Below, one piece after another: positions 32,931 through 42,711 of a DNA stretch of 64,000 bases. Position 1 is the first letter of the stretch; the number at the start of each line of letters is the position of its first letter. Origin of the DNA: Dechloromonas denitrificans (GTDB lineage: Bacteria > Pseudomonadota > Gammaproteobacteria > Burkholderiales > Rhodocyclaceae); NCBI RefSeq assembly GCF_020510685.1, contig NZ_CP075185.1, positions 496,001-560,000 of the forward strand, in the 5' to 3' direction. The notes under the pieces are model-generated. The model made no database searches. It was not told where the DNA came from and was given only the letters and a program-made list of their open reading frames with translations. The translations under genes were made by a program, and so were the position numbers.

Positions 32931-34007
32931 TCAAATGCCCTTGCCGTACGAAGTAATCGCAGTGGCTATTCTATCCAGTGGAATGACCTGATCGACCGCA
33001 TCGAGCTTGATTGCTTCCTTCGGCATGCCGAAAACCACACAACTCTGTTCATCCTGGGCAATGGTCGTCGCCCCGGCGTCGTGCATCTCCTTCATGCCCC
33101 GGGCACCATCGTCGCCCATGCCGGTCATGATGATGCCCAAGGCGTTGCGGCCGACAAATTTCGCCACTGAGCGAAACAGCACGTCGACCGACGGTTTGTG
33201 GCGATTGACCAGAGGACCGTCGGTTACTTCGACCACATACTGCGCGCCGCTGCGTTTTACCGTCATGTGGCGACCGCCGGGGGCGATCAGGGCCAGCCCG
33301 GGGATCACCCGGTCGCCATTTTTCGCCTCGCGAACCTCGATGTCGCACAGGCCGTTCAGGCGTTCCGCGAACATCGCGGTAAATTTCTCCGGCATGTGCT
33401 GGACGACGACGATCCCCAGGCAGGTTGCCGGCAGGTGGGTCAGGACGACCTCGAGGGCATGGGTACCGCCGGTCGAGGTGCCGATGGCGATCAGTTGATC
33501 GGTCGTCCGTGCAATAGCGGCCGGGGCGCCGGGTTGGATCATGCTCTGCGTCGAGGCTTGCGAGCGCAGGTTGCCGAACGTCCCGCGCGGCAAGGCGTGC
33601 AGATTGACCCGGGCGGCGGCGCGGACGGCATGTGCGATGTCGGTCGAGGCATCGTTGAGAAAGGACTTCAAGCCGGCTTTCGGCTTGGCAATGACCGTTA
33701 CCGCACCGGCCGCCATTGCCTCGAAGGTGGCGCGCGCACCAGCCTCGACCAGCGAGGAGCAGATGATCACCGGCGTCGGGCGCTCGGTCATGATCTTGCG
33801 CAGGAAGGAAAGACCATCCATGCGCGGCATCTCGATATCGAGCACGATGACATCGGGCCACTGCTGGCGCAGCTTGCCAATGGCAAATACCGGGTCGGCC
33901 GCCGTGGCGATGACTTCGATGCCGGGTTCCCGGTCCAAGGCGTGCGCGACAACCTGGCGCACCAGCGCCGAGTCGTCGATGATCATCACCTTGATGGCGT
34001 GGCTCAC
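32931..34007 (-). CDS. cheB: Chemotaxis response regulator protein-glutamate methylesterase CheB
   Basis: A 358-residue protein. An N-terminal receiver domain (1-125) carries DDSALVR and [13 protein letters not shown] with the phospho-Asp. The methylesterase domain (about 165-358) contains the Ser of [11 protein letters not shown], the His of [12 protein letters not shown] and the Asp in GMGDDGARG. It removes methyl groups from chemoreceptors. Gene order cheD-cheR-cheB matches alternative chemotaxis clusters. Confidence 0.97.
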   Translation of the reverse strand: MSHAIKVMIIDDSALVRQVVAHALDREPGIEVIATAADPVFAIGKLRQQWPDVIVLDIEMPRMDGLSFLRKIMTERPTPVIICSSLVEAGARATFEAMAAGAVTVIAKPKAGLKSFLNDASTDIAHAVRAAARVNLHALPRGTFGNLRSQASTQSMIQPGAPAAIARTTDQLIAIGTSTGGTHALEVVLTHLPATCLGIVVVQHMPEKFTAMFAERLNGLCDIEVREAKNGDRVIPGLALIAPGGRHMTVKRSGAQYVVEVTDGPLVNRHKPSVDVLFRSVAKFVGRNALGIIMTGMGDDGARGMKEMHDAGATTIAQDEQSCVVFGMPKEAIKLDAVDQVIPLDRIATAITSYGKGI

Positions 34008-34009
34008 GC

Positions 34010-34819
34010 TCAGGTCTTGCGGTAAACAGTGGCGCGCACGGCGGTCAGGCCGTCGCTGATGCCATTCAGGGTTTCGGAATGGCCGATCACCAAGTGTCCG
34101 CCCGGGGCGAGGTGCGGCAACAGATTCTGCACCACCTTGCGTTTGGTCTCGATATCGAAATAGATCATCACGTTGCGCAGAAAGATCACCTCGAAAAGCC
34201 CCATTTCCTTGTCAACCGGAAGAGTCAGATTAACCTGTTGGAAACTGACATGGCTGCGCAGTTCCGGAACGATCAAAAAACTCCCTTCCTGGGCGCGGAC
34301 GCCCTTCAGGCAATATTTGCTCAGGAAGTTGGGTGGAATGCCTTCGTGGCGGCCGAGCGGGTAATGCCCGCGCCGGGCCTTTTCCAGCACGTGGGTGCTG
34401 ATATCCGAGCCGACGATTTCCCAGGGCGTGTTGGGCAGATGCTCGGCCAGCATCATGGCCAGCGTATAGGCCTCCTCGCCGCTCGAACTGGCTGCGCTCC
34501 AGGCCCGGAAGGTGCCCGTGCTGCGCCGCTTGGCGAGAATTTCATCGCGCAGGAACTCGAAATGCTTGGGTTCGCGGAAGAAATAGGTTTCGTTGGTGGT
34601 CAGCAAATCGACCATTATCTGCAGTTCCTCCGGATTCTGGCCTGAGGCGAGCATCCGGTAATACTGCGAATAGGTGTCGAGTTGATAGGCGCGCAGCCGC
34701 TTTTGCAGGCGCCCGACGAGCAGGACTTTCTTGGCATCGCTCAGGCTGATGCCGGCAATTTTGTAGATCAGGCGCTGGAACAGCGCAAATTCCTGATCGG
34801 TGATCGGTGCGTCGGCCAT
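34010..34819 (-). CDS. cheR: Chemotaxis protein methyltransferase CheR
   Basis: A 269-residue SAM-dependent methyltransferase that methylates receptor glutamates. An N-terminal helical domain (1-80) precedes the catalytic domain with [19 protein letters not shown] and RNVMIYFD, all typical CheR motifs. Its start overlaps the cheD stop by one base (TGATG), and cheB begins two bases beyond its stop. Confidence 0.97.
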   Translation of the reverse strand: MADAPITDQEFALFQRLIYKIAGISLSDAKKVLLVGRLQKRLRAYQLDTYSQYYRMLASGQNPEELQIMVDLLTTNETYFFREPKHFEFLRDEILAKRRSTGTFRAWSAASSSGEEAYTLAMMLAEHLPNTPWEIVGSDISTHVLEKARRGHYPLGRHEGIPPNFLSKYCLKGVRAQEGSFLIVPELRSHVSFQQVNLTLPVDKEMGLFEVIFLRNVMIYFDIETKRKVVQNLLPHLAPGGHLVIGHSETLNGISDGLTAVRATVYRKT

Positions 34820-35421
34820 CAGAAGAGCTCGATTTTCTTGTTCGTTTCGCTAGCGGGTTTACGCAGCAAGGATTCGGCATAGGCCAATTCTTCGCGGCGC
34901 AGCGATTCCGTCTTGATCAGGCTGGAGGTCACCCGTTTGCAATAGGCATCGCCGTTGGCCGGGACCAGCAATACCTTGCGCGACCACGGCCCGAGGAAAT
35001 CGGACGCGATCAGCGGGATGTTTTCGCGGTCCAGCCATTCCCGCGTGAAATCGGCATTGCGTTTGCCGATCGATAGGGCGCTCGGCATGTTGGCGTCGAT
35101 CACCGTACCGCCGCCAAAAGCCTTGGCCTTGATCCGGTGTTTGGCCGCGCCCTGGGCGAGCATCGCATTGAGCAGCGCTTCCATGCAGGCATCGCCGGCG
35201 AGCAGCATGTCTTCGTCGGCATGGGTGCTTTTTTTCATCTGTGGCAGCATGAAGTGATTCATCCCGGCCAGCGGCAGCCCGGTATCGATCAGGCAGACCG
35301 CAACACAGGAGCCGAGCAGGGTGGAGATCGGCCGCTGCGGCTCGATCGCCCACTCGCCGGGTTTGATATTCAGCGAGTGGCGTTCGATTTCACAGGAGGG
35401 GAGCGCGGCGTAGTCAATCAT
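34819..35421 (-). CDS. cheD: Chemoreceptor glutamine deamidase CheD
   Basis: A 200-residue CheD. The active-site region LLGSCVAVCLID holds the catalytic cysteine, GGMNHFMLP-type sequence (AGMNHFMLP) the histidine, and KAFGGG the fold motif. CheD deamidates receptor glutamines. The C-terminal tail after residue 185 is an extension ending in KIELF. The same IELF ends the adjacent MCP-like protein, which suggests a shared docking partner. Confidence 0.95.
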   Translation of the reverse strand: MIDYAALPSCEIERHSLNIKPGEWAIEPQRPISTLLGSCVAVCLIDTGLPLAGMNHFMLPQMKKSTHADEDMLLAGDACMEALLNAMLAQGAAKHRIKAKAFGGGTVIDANMPSALSIGKRNADFTREWLDRENIPLIASDFLGPWSRKVLLVPANGDAYCKRVTSSLIKTESLRREELAYAESLLRKPASETNKKIELF

Positions 35422-35463
35422 CCAGTGCCGGGCAGGTGAAATACCCGCGCCGCAGTCTCATCG

Positions 35464-36012
35464 CTAGGTCGCTTCGCTACCGTTGTCGCCAACCTGGGTC
35501 AGCATGGCGATTTCTTCGGCCGACAGCACCCGGTCGACTTCGAGAATGATCACGAATTTGCCATTGACCTTGCCCATCCCGGAAATGAAATCGGTGCGAA
35601 TCTTGGCGCCAAAGGTCGGCGCCGGTTCGATTTCACCGGCGGCGATTTCCAGGACCTCGGAAACCGCATCGACCATCACGCCGATATCCTGCTTGACGTC
35701 GCCTTCCGTCATTTCAATGATGATGATGCAGGTTCGGCGGGCCACCTCGGTCGCCTTGCCACCGAAGCGGCAGGACAGGTCGATCACCGGCACCACGGCG
35801 CCGCGCAGATTGATGACGCCGCGGATGAAGCCGGGCATCATCGGAATTTCGGTGACGGTGCCGTATTCGATGATCTCCTTGACGTTGAGAATGGCGACGG
35901 CAAACATCTCGCCGCCCAGCGTAAAGGTCAAATATTGCTGCGGCGCATTGTCGACCGCCGCGACGGCGGTCGGTGCCCGGGATTTACCCGGGCTCTGGAC
36001 TGCTTGTCCCAT
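35464..36012 (-). CDS. cheW: Chemotaxis adaptor protein CheW
   Basis: A 182-residue coupling protein linking receptors to CheA. Two beta-barrels of the CheW fold cover residues 25-170: FTLGGEMFAVAILNVKEI, VINLRGAVVPVIDL and ISGMGKVNGKFVIILEVDR. The ATG at 36012 sits behind AGGAAGG; a GTG two codons upstream is too close to that site. It follows the poly-HAMP receptor in the operon. Confidence 0.96.
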   Translation of the reverse strand: MGQAVQSPGKSRAPTAVAAVDNAPQQYLTFTLGGEMFAVAILNVKEIIEYGTVTEIPMMPGFIRGVINLRGAVVPVIDLSCRFGGKATEVARRTCIIIIEMTEGDVKQDIGVMVDAVSEVLEIAAGEIEPAPTFGAKIRTDFISGMGKVNGKFVIILEVDRVLSAEEIAMLTQVGDNGSEAT

Positions 36013-36030
36013 AATCACGACCTTCCTCGA

Positions 36031-38484
36031 TCAGAACTTCTCGAAATCGGATTCATCGACCGCCGCGCTGACCGCCCGGCTGCTCACCGAACGGGCGGCC
36101 CGCGGGGCGGTCCTGGCGGCCGGGGCAGCGTAATTGCCGTGGCGGGACGCGCCGCCATGACCGCCCTGGTCGACCGAGAAGAATTCCATCAGCTGCTGCA
36201 GTTGTCCGGCCTGGCCGCCGAGTTCTTCGGCGGTGGCAGCCAGTTCTTCCGAGGCCGAGGCGTTCTGCTGGGTGGCCTTGTTGAGCTGGCCCATGGCGCT
36301 GTTGATCTGGCCGACGCCGGTCGATTGTTCTTCGGAGGCCGAAGCGATTTCCTGGACGAGGTCGGAAGTCTTCTGGATGGACGGCACGATTTCGGTCAGC
36401 AGGTTGCCGGCGTGTTCCGCCATCTTGACGCTCGAACCGGCCAATTGACCGATTTCCTGCGCGGCGACCTGGCTGCGTTCGGCCAGCTTGCGGACTTCCG
36501 CTGCGACCACCGCGAAACCCTTGCCATGCTCGCCGGCCCGGGCGGCTTCAATGGCCGCATTGAGCGCCAGCAGGTTGGTCTGGTAAGCGATGTCGTCGAT
36601 GATGCCGATCTTGTCGGCGATCGACTTCATTGCTTCGACCGTCTTGCCCACGGCGTCGCCGCCTTCGCCGGCTTCCTTGGCGGCTTTCGAGGCCATCGTA
36701 TCGGTAACCTTGGCGTTCTGGGTGTTCTGCGACACCGAAGCCGTCATTTCTTCCAGGCTGGCCGTCGTTTCTTCGACGCTGGCCGCTTGTTCGCTGGAGG
36801 ACTGGCTCAGCGACTGGGCCGTGGCGGAAACCTGGGCGGAGGCATTGGACAGCGCGTCGGCCGCGGTGATGATCTGGGCGATGGTTTCCGACAGCTTGCC
36901 GATGGTGTTGTTGATGGCATCCTTCAAGACCGCGAAGTCGCCCTGGTATTGCTGGGTGATGGTTTGGGTCATGTCGCCCTGTTCCATCGCGCCCATCACC
37001 CGTTGCACATCCTGGATCGGCGAAACGACGGCATCCAGCGTGTCGTTGACGCCCTGGACGATCTTGCGGAAGTCGCCCTGATGCTGGGTGGCATCGGCCC
37101 GGGTTTCGAGCTTGCCGGCTACCGCCGCGGCGGACAGCAGGTTGGCGTCGGCGACCAGCGCGTTGACGGCCTGGATGCAGGTGTTGAGGTTGTTCTTGAT
37201 GAGGTTGAAGTCACCGTTGTACGAATCGGTGATCTTGCTCGGAATGTCGCCCTTGGAGATGCGATCGACGTAAGTGGCGGCGACGTTCAAGGGGCCGATC
37301 ACGGCATCCAGGGTGCCATTGACCCCGGCGACGATTTTCTGGAAATCGCCCTGATGCTTGCTGGCATCGGCCCGGGTCGCGAGTTTGCCGTCGATGGCGG
37401 CCTGGCTCAGCAGGTTGGCATCGGCGACCAAGGCATTGACGGCTTCGATGCAGGTGTTGAGGTTGTTCTTGATGGCGTTGAAATCGCCGTTGTACGAATC
37501 GGTGATTTTCTTCGGAATGTCGCCCTTGGCGATGCGGTCGACGTAGTTGGCGGCGACGTTCAAGGGGCCGATCACGGCATCCAGGGTGCCATTGACCCCG
37601 GCGACGATTCTCTGGAAATCACCCTGATGCTTGCTGGCGTCGGCCCGGGTCGCCAGTTTGCCGTCGATGGCGGCCTGGCTCAGCAGGTTGGCGTCGGCGA
37701 TCATCGCTTGAATGGCCGTCTGCACACTGATCACGGCGCGCACGACCTCGCCGATTTCGTCCTTGGCGGTACTTTCGAGTTTGAACTTGAGGTCGCCGAC
37801 CGACATTTTCTTGGCGCCATCGAGCACTTCGCCGAGCGGTTTGGTGATGCTGCGGGTAATCAGGAAGGCGAAGATGACGGTCAGCAGCGTGGCGATCACG
37901 GCCAGGCTGATCATCAGTTTCTGGGCCGTGTCGGCCGCTTCCAGGGCGGTCTTGCCCTCGCTGGCCGTGAGTTCGGTCAGGAAGGTAATCGTGTCGTTGA
38001 TGGTCTTGAAATATTCGGTTTGCTGGGCGCGAACCGTCGTCAGCATGAAGTCGACCGCTTCATCCCGCTTGCCGGCTTTGACCAGCTCCATGAATTTTTC
38101 CTGGAGCGGCACATAGGCAGCGCGGGCATCCTTCATGGCCTTCAAATGTTCCTTGCCCTTGGCGGTGGTGAACGTGGCGTCGAACTTGTCCAGGCGTTCG
38201 CCGATGATCTTGCGCTGTTCGAGGATCCGCTGTGCTTCACGGCTTACTTCTTCCGGCGATTTGACCAGCAGCATGTTGCGCATCGAGCGGGCAATGACGT
38301 TCAGGGCATCAACGATGTCATTGGCCTGGGCCGTCTTCGGGTTACGGTCGTTGACAATCGATTGCAGGTTGTCGCTCAAGGCGGCAAGACGCATGGTTCC
38401 CGTTGTCGCCACGGCGATCAGCAGTATCAGCGTAATGGCGAAACCGATTGCCAGCTTGGTTCCCACTTTAAGGTTATTCAACAT
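36031..38484 (-). CDS. Methyl-accepting chemotaxis protein with tandem HAMP-like array
   Basis: An 817-residue receptor. It starts with a helix (10-30), a four-helix-bundle periplasmic sensor (about 31-185), a second helix (about 188-208) and a HAMP domain. A 91-residue HAMP-like unit is then repeated three times, with KHQGDF and SYNGDF marking each. The signalling hairpin contains [21 protein letters not shown]. The C-terminus is DFEKF, which fits the x-[HFYW]-x2-[HFYW] pentapeptide that tethers CheR/CheB. At DNA level the three units recur every 273 bp. Confidence 0.95.
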   Translation of the reverse strand: MLNNLKVGTKLAIGFAITLILLIAVATTGTMRLAALSDNLQSIVNDRNPKTAQANDIVDALNVIARSMRNMLLVKSPEEVSREAQRILEQRKIIGERLDKFDATFTTAKGKEHLKAMKDARAAYVPLQEKFMELVKAGKRDEAVDFMLTTVRAQQTEYFKTINDTITFLTELTASEGKTALEAADTAQKLMISLAVIATLLTVIFAFLITRSITKPLGEVLDGAKKMSVGDLKFKLESTAKDEIGEVVRAVISVQTAIQAMIADANLLSQAAIDGKLATRADASKHQGDFQRIVAGVNGTLDAVIGPLNVAANYVDRIAKGDIPKKITDSYNGDFNAIKNNLNTCIEAVNALVADANLLSQAAIDGKLATRADASKHQGDFQKIVAGVNGTLDAVIGPLNVAATYVDRISKGDIPSKITDSYNGDFNLIKNNLNTCIQAVNALVADANLLSAAAVAGKLETRADATQHQGDFRKIVQGVNDTLDAVVSPIQDVQRVMGAMEQGDMTQTITQQYQGDFAVLKDAINNTIGKLSETIAQIITAADALSNASAQVSATAQSLSQSSSEQAASVEETTASLEEMTASVSQNTQNAKVTDTMASKAAKEAGEGGDAVGKTVEAMKSIADKIGIIDDIAYQTNLLALNAAIEAARAGEHGKGFAVVAAEVRKLAERSQVAAQEIGQLAGSSVKMAEHAGNLLTEIVPSIQKTSDLVQEIASASEEQSTGVGQINSAMGQLNKATQQNASASEELAATAEELGGQAGQLQQLMEFFSVDQGGHGGASRHGNYAAPAARTAPRAARSVSSRAVSAAVDESDFEKF
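37015..37760 (-). repeat. Three tandem 273-bp units inside the MCP gene
   Basis: The motif ACGGCATCCAG recurs at 37027, 37300 and 37573, exactly 273 bp apart. The two distal units are nearly identical, the cheW-proximal one is diverged. The unit encodes 91 residues, so copy-number change keeps the frame. Confidence 0.85.
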
Positions 38485-38516
38485 TGCTTACCTCCAGGTT
38501 TAAACCGTGAAATTTG

Positions 38517-40727
38517 TTAGTTTTGAGTCGTTGCGCGGAGCAACTGCAAGCCGCCGCCCATCGAGTGTTCTTCGGCCCGCACGTTGCGCTGGACTAGGTT
38601 CTGTACGTCGAGAATCAGGGCCACTTCACCGGTCCCGAGGATGGTCGAGCCACCGATGCCGCGCAAGTGGCGGAAAATGTTCGAGAGCGGCTTGATCACG
38701 GTCTGGAATTCGCCGAGCAACTGGTCGACGACGATGCCGGCCTTCTGTCCGGCGTACTGGACGACGACGACGTTTTCACGGGTCGGTCGCGCGCCTTCGA
38801 TTTCGAACATTTCCCGCAAGCGGACGAACGGCAGGACTTCGCCGCGCAGATTGAGGAAAGCGCGGTCGGCGGTGCCTTCCTTGAGTTCGATGCATTCGAT
38901 GACCATGTCGAGCGGAATGACATAGGCCGATTTGCCGACGCCGACCAGAAAACCGTCGATGATCGCCAGGGTCAGCGGCAGGCGGATGGAGAAGGTGGTG
39001 CCTTCGCCCTCGACGCTGCTGACCTCGCAGGAGCCGCGCAGGCTCTGGATGTTGCGCCGGACGACATCCATGCCGACGCCACGGCCGGAGAGGTTGGTCA
39101 CCTGCTCGGCGGTCGAGAAGCCGGGCTCCCAGATCAGGTTGATGATCTCCTGGTCGGAAAGCTGCTGGCCCGGTTGCACCAGACCCTTTTCGATGGCCTT
39201 CTGGAGAATTTTTTCTCGCGGCAGACCGCTGCCATCGTCGATCACTTCGATGACGATGCTGCCCGAGTCGTGATATGCATTGAGTTGGACCAGGCCGCGG
39301 CGCGGCTTGCCTTTCGCTTCCCGGGCGTCCGCCGGCTCGATGCCGTGGTCCATCGAGTTGCGAACCAGATGCATCAGCGGGTCGCCGATTTTTTCGACGA
39401 CGGTCTTGTCCAGTTCGGTTTCGGCGCCGCTGATGACGAGATCGATTTCCTTGCCGATTTCCTTGGCCACGTCGCGTACCACGCGGTTGAAGCGGTTGAA
39501 GGTCTCGCCGATCTGGACCATGCGCAGTTGCAGCGCCGAATCGCGAATGTTCTCGACGAGACGGGACAGCACCGAGGTCGATTCCATCAGGTCGCTCTGG
39601 CCGCTGCGTGTGGCAAGCAGGTTGGCCGAGGCGCCGGCAATGACCAGTTCGCCGACTAGGTCGATCAGCTGGTCGAGCTTATCGGCCTGAACCCGGATCA
39701 GCCGGGCTTCGACAGCTTTCTTCTCGCTAACCTGGGTTTGTTTGTTGATCGCCGCATCAACCACTTCCTTGTGGATGACCTTGTGCCCGACGAGGATTTC
39801 GCCGATCTGCGGTGTGCGTGGCGTGGTTTCGTCGTCGCTTTCGGTGGCTTGGGTTTGCTGCTGCGACAGCAGGCCATCGTCGAGTTCGGCCTGGGTCAGG
39901 GCGCCACAGCGGACCAGCATTTCACCGAGGCGCATGTCGTCCTCGGGCAGTTCCTTGATCAGTTTCAGATATTCCGCCAGCTTGCTGTTCGGCGGCAGGA
40001 TGCGCAACTCGCAGTCGTCGCGGCAGAAATCGAAGACGTGCTCGATGTCGGCCTTCGATGAGCGCGTTTGCAGACGGATTTCAAAACCGAGGTAGCAGGA
40101 TTCCGGATCCATTTCCGCCGCCGGCGGCATCGCGTCGGGCACCGTTTCCAGTGCGGTGATTTCGCCGAGCGAACCGAGGAAGCGGATGAAGGACAGCGGG
40201 TCCATGCCGCCGCGCAGGACATCCGGGCCGAAACGCACCGAAATGTGCCAGCTGTCGGTATTGACGATGCCGCCGCCGGATGCCTGCACGTCGCCTTCGG
40301 CTTCGACGACATTGCCGGCCGCTGCCGTCGTCGGCTGGTGGTCGCTGGTATAGGCCGCCAATTCAAGCTGCAAGCGCTCGCCCGTGGCCTGGATCTCAGC
40401 GGCCGGGGCGGGCAAGGCGGCTTCTAGCGTATCGATCAGACTGCCCAGATGATCGCAACTGCGCAGCAACAGTCCGGTGAGGTCGCTGGATACCTTGATT
40501 TCGTTGGTCCGCAAGCGGTCGAGTACGTTCTCGACCTTGTGCATGAAGCCCTCGATGAAGTGGCATTCGATGACGCCGGAGGCGCCCTTGATGGTGTGCG
40601 CCGCCCGGAAAATGCTGTTGATGTCGTCGTGATTGTCCGGATTCTGCTCCAGCTCGAGCAGTCCATTTTCCATGGCCTGCAATTGCTCGCGGCCTTCCTG
40701 AATAAATACGTTGGTCAGTTCGTCCAT
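38517..40727 (-). CDS. cheA: Chemotaxis histidine kinase CheA with MshEN-like insert
   Basis: A 736-residue CheA. Residues 1-105 form the HPt domain with phospho-accepting His44 in AAHTIKGAS. Residues about 158-255 are an unrecognised region. Residues 266-289 (RLG start, Gln end) match the 24-residue MshEN c-di-GMP motif, and 307-330 is a degenerate second copy. Then come the P3 dimerisation helices, the P4 kinase core (LVRNSMDHGIE, IDDGSGLP, GRGVGMDVV) and the CheW-like P5 domain at the end. It would phosphorylate CheY and CheB. Confidence 0.96.
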   Translation of the reverse strand: MDELTNVFIQEGREQLQAMENGLLELEQNPDNHDDINSIFRAAHTIKGASGVIECHFIEGFMHKVENVLDRLRTNEIKVSSDLTGLLLRSCDHLGSLIDTLEAALPAPAAEIQATGERLQLELAAYTSDHQPTTAAAGNVVEAEGDVQASGGGIVNTDSWHISVRFGPDVLRGGMDPLSFIRFLGSLGEITALETVPDAMPPAAEMDPESCYLGFEIRLQTRSSKADIEHVFDFCRDDCELRILPPNSKLAEYLKLIKELPEDDMRLGEMLVRCGALTQAELDDGLLSQQQTQATESDDETTPRTPQIGEILVGHKVIHKEVVDAAINKQTQVSEKKAVEARLIRVQADKLDQLIDLVGELVIAGASANLLATRSGQSDLMESTSVLSRLVENIRDSALQLRMVQIGETFNRFNRVVRDVAKEIGKEIDLVISGAETELDKTVVEKIGDPLMHLVRNSMDHGIEPADAREAKGKPRRGLVQLNAYHDSGSIVIEVIDDGSGLPREKILQKAIEKGLVQPGQQLSDQEIINLIWEPGFSTAEQVTNLSGRGVGMDVVRRNIQSLRGSCEVSSVEGEGTTFSIRLPLTLAIIDGFLVGVGKSAYVIPLDMVIECIELKEGTADRAFLNLRGEVLPFVRLREMFEIEGARPTRENVVVVQYAGQKAGIVVDQLLGEFQTVIKPLSNIFRHLRGIGGSTILGTGEVALILDVQNLVQRNVRAEEHSMGGGLQLLRATTQN

Positions 40728-40735
40728 GCGCTACC

Positions 40736-41041
40736 TCACGCTTGTTCGTGGGCGGTGATGATCACCGGGTCGCCAAAAAACGAGGCGAGATTGCAGAAGT
40801 CGAGTGTCTGGCGCACCGCCGGGCTATGCGCCACGATGGTCAGCTGTTTGCCCTGTCGTCCGGCTTCCCGCTTGGTGAGTAGCAGCAGTTGCAGGCCCGA
40901 GGTATCGATCTCGGCAACACGCGAGAGATCCAGTTCGAGGGCATCGGCGTCGGCCAGCGCCTCGATGAACTGCTCTTTCAGATCCATGGCGTGATAAATC
41001 GTCAGTTCCTGGCTTATCGTCAATCGTCTTGGGGTGTTCAT
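40736..41041 (-). CDS. STAS-domain protein (anti-anti-sigma-like) in chemotaxis operon
   Basis: A 101-residue STAS domain resembling SpoIIAA. EIDTSGLQLLLLTK has the conserved Ser/Thr region that is phosphorylated in the family. No partner kinase of the SpoIIAB type is in the window. Its place between MCP and cheA, with a nine-base gap to cheA, ties it to chemotaxis signalling; its exact role is not known. Confidence 0.9.
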   Translation of the reverse strand: MNTPRRLTISQELTIYHAMDLKEQFIEALADADALELDLSRVAEIDTSGLQLLLLTKREAGRQGKQLTIVAHSPAVRQTLDFCNLASFFGDPVIITAHEQA

Positions 41042-41052
41042 GCGCAGCTCCG

Positions 41053-42336
41053 TCAGAACAACTCGATGTTGGATGAGGCTGGGCCGGAGCTCGCCGGGGG
41101 CGCGCTGACCGGTTGATGCAAGGCGTTCTTGTGGCTGATTCGCTGGGCGTCCATGACGTACGAGCTGTACAGCTCATTGAGATGCTCATTGAGTGGCGTG
41201 TATTGGAAGTTTGCGTCTTCAGCCGCCAGGATGCGCTGCGCCAGGGTTTCGCAGTGACTGTCCAACTTGTTCAGTCCCTTCGTCACCTGTTCAATCTGTT
41301 GCCGGGTAATGTCCTGGAACTGCACGCTGGCCAGCACATCCATGAACATTCGGGCCAGGTCGGCGCTCGATTGCTTGACGGTGGACAATACGTTCAGCTC
41401 ATGTTCGAGCAGTGTTTGATAACCGTTGCCAAGGTGGCCGAGCTGGCTGGAAAACTCGGTCAGGGCGGCCTGTTCGGCGGCCACGTTGCTGTGGACCAGT
41501 TTGTCCTGGAATTGCCGGCGAATAGTTTCGGCAACACCGTTGATGCCTTCGTTGATTTTCGATACCGCGGTGTCGGATTCGGCCGAGAGTTTGCGTACTT
41601 CATCGGCCACCACGGCAAATCCGCGCCCGGCTTCGCCGGCGCGGGCTGCCTCGATGGCGGCGTTGAGGGCCAGCAGGTTGGTCTGGCTGGAAATGTTGCG
41701 GATCAACTGGACCAATGCGCCGAGATTCTGGGCCTCGGTAACGACTTGTTCAATCCGCGCCTGATCGTTATGGGCTTCTTCGATGCGCCCCTTGATGTAG
41801 GCTTCCATCCTGGCGACCAGTACCTGGTTGCCGTTTATTTCCTGTTGCGAGTCGGCGGCAATCGCACTCGATTCGTTGGCCGTCTGCTCGACGAAGTTGT
41901 CGAGCCGGGTGACCACCGCATCGATCGACTGCAGGCGTTCGGCGATGTCGTAAGCGGCCTTTTCAGTTTCCTGAACGATATCGTTCAACTGGCCGCGCAG
42001 CACTTCGTTGTAGGCACGAACGCCAGCAAGTTCCTTGGCGACTTCCTCGCTGACGATTTCAAGCTCGGCTGCCCGCTTGCCGTTTATCGCTTTGTCCTGC
42101 GAAAAGCCAAACATCACATCGCGGTAAACGGCCTTCGATACGGCACGCTGCGCCAGATAGGCGGTGACCACGATAACGACCGAGCCCAACGCGTCACCCA
42201 GAGGGTCGCGGATGCCGAGGCTGCGGATGAAGACCTGATGAAACCACTCGTTGAACAGGTAGATCGTGACGAAAGCGCCGAGCGCCACAATCAGTGTGAC
42301 GATAAGTGTGCGTTTTAACAGGCTGTCGAACGGCAT
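41053..42336 (-). CDS. MCP-domain protein with CheZ-like phosphatase motif
   Basis: A 427-residue protein. Two N-terminal helices (about 10-32 and 48-66) leave no sizeable periplasmic sensor. A coiled coil leads to the signalling hairpin [21 protein letters not shown]. Near 338-352, [14 protein letters not shown] resembles the catalytic region of CheZ (FQDLTGQ), with Asp342 and Gln346 in the DxxxQ spacing. A proline/serine linker then ends in IELF. It follows cheY directly. Receptor, scaffold or CheY phosphatase roles are all possible. Confidence 0.85.
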   Translation of the reverse strand: MPFDSLLKRTLIVTLIVALGAFVTIYLFNEWFHQVFIRSLGIRDPLGDALGSVVIVVTAYLAQRAVSKAVYRDVMFGFSQDKAINGKRAAELEIVSEEVAKELAGVRAYNEVLRGQLNDIVQETEKAAYDIAERLQSIDAVVTRLDNFVEQTANESSAIAADSQQEINGNQVLVARMEAYIKGRIEEAHNDQARIEQVVTEAQNLGALVQLIRNISSQTNLLALNAAIEAARAGEAGRGFAVVADEVRKLSAESDTAVSKINEGINGVAETIRRQFQDKLVHSNVAAEQAALTEFSSQLGHLGNGYQTLLEHELNVLSTVKQSSADLARMFMDVLASVQFQDITRQQIEQVTKGLNKLDSHCETLAQRILAAEDANFQYTPLNEHLNELYSSYVMDAQRISHKNALHQPVSAPPASSGPASSNIELF

Positions 42337-42345
42337 GTCGCGTTC

Positions 42346-42711
42346 CTAGCGGAGAACGAGCTTGATCGTGTTGAGCAAGTCGTCGGCGGTCGCCGGTTTG
42401 ACGATCCAGCCCGATGCCCCCGCCGCCTTGGCTTCCAGCTTGCGCGATTGCTGCGACTCGGTCGTCAGGAAGAGGATGGGCATGAAACGGTAGTTCGGCA
42501 ACTTGCGAACCTCCTTGATCAATTCGATGCCATTGATGCCAGGCATGTTCAGGTCGGTCATCAGCAGGTCAACCTTGATTCCGGACTGGAATTTCTTCAG
42601 CGCCTCCTCGCCACTGCTGGCCTTTTCGGTGGCATAGCCGGCCTTGGCAAGAATGTTCGAAATGCTGAGAAGGATGGTGGCTGAATCGTCTACTAAAAAA
42701 ATGGTTTTCAC
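42346..42711 (-). CDS. cheY: Chemotaxis response regulator CheY
   Basis: A 121-residue single-domain receiver. Acidic pocket DD (LVDDSATI), phospho-Asp in LLMTDLNMPG, Thr in FLTTESQ and Lys in IVKPATA are all present. GTG at 42711 is chosen because GGAG lies eight bases upstream and the start gives VKTIFLVDD, the normal beginning of the fold. It is the first gene of the chemotaxis operon. Confidence 0.95.
   Translation of the reverse strand: MKTIFLVDDSATILLSISNILAKAGYATEKASSGEEALKKFQSGIKVDLLMTDLNMPGINGIELIKEVRKLPNYRFMPILFLTTESQQSRKLEAKAAGASGWIVKPATADDLLNTIKLVLR

Noticed and set aside
37015..37760. CRISPR-like array from the regular 273-bp periodicity
   Set aside because: The repeats are coding, long, contiguous and without spacers; they are protein-level duplications.
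35935..38520. 861-codon plus-strand frame opposite the poly-HAMP receptor
   Set aside because: Antisense of the tandem repeats; its internal repetition is inherited from the receptor gene.
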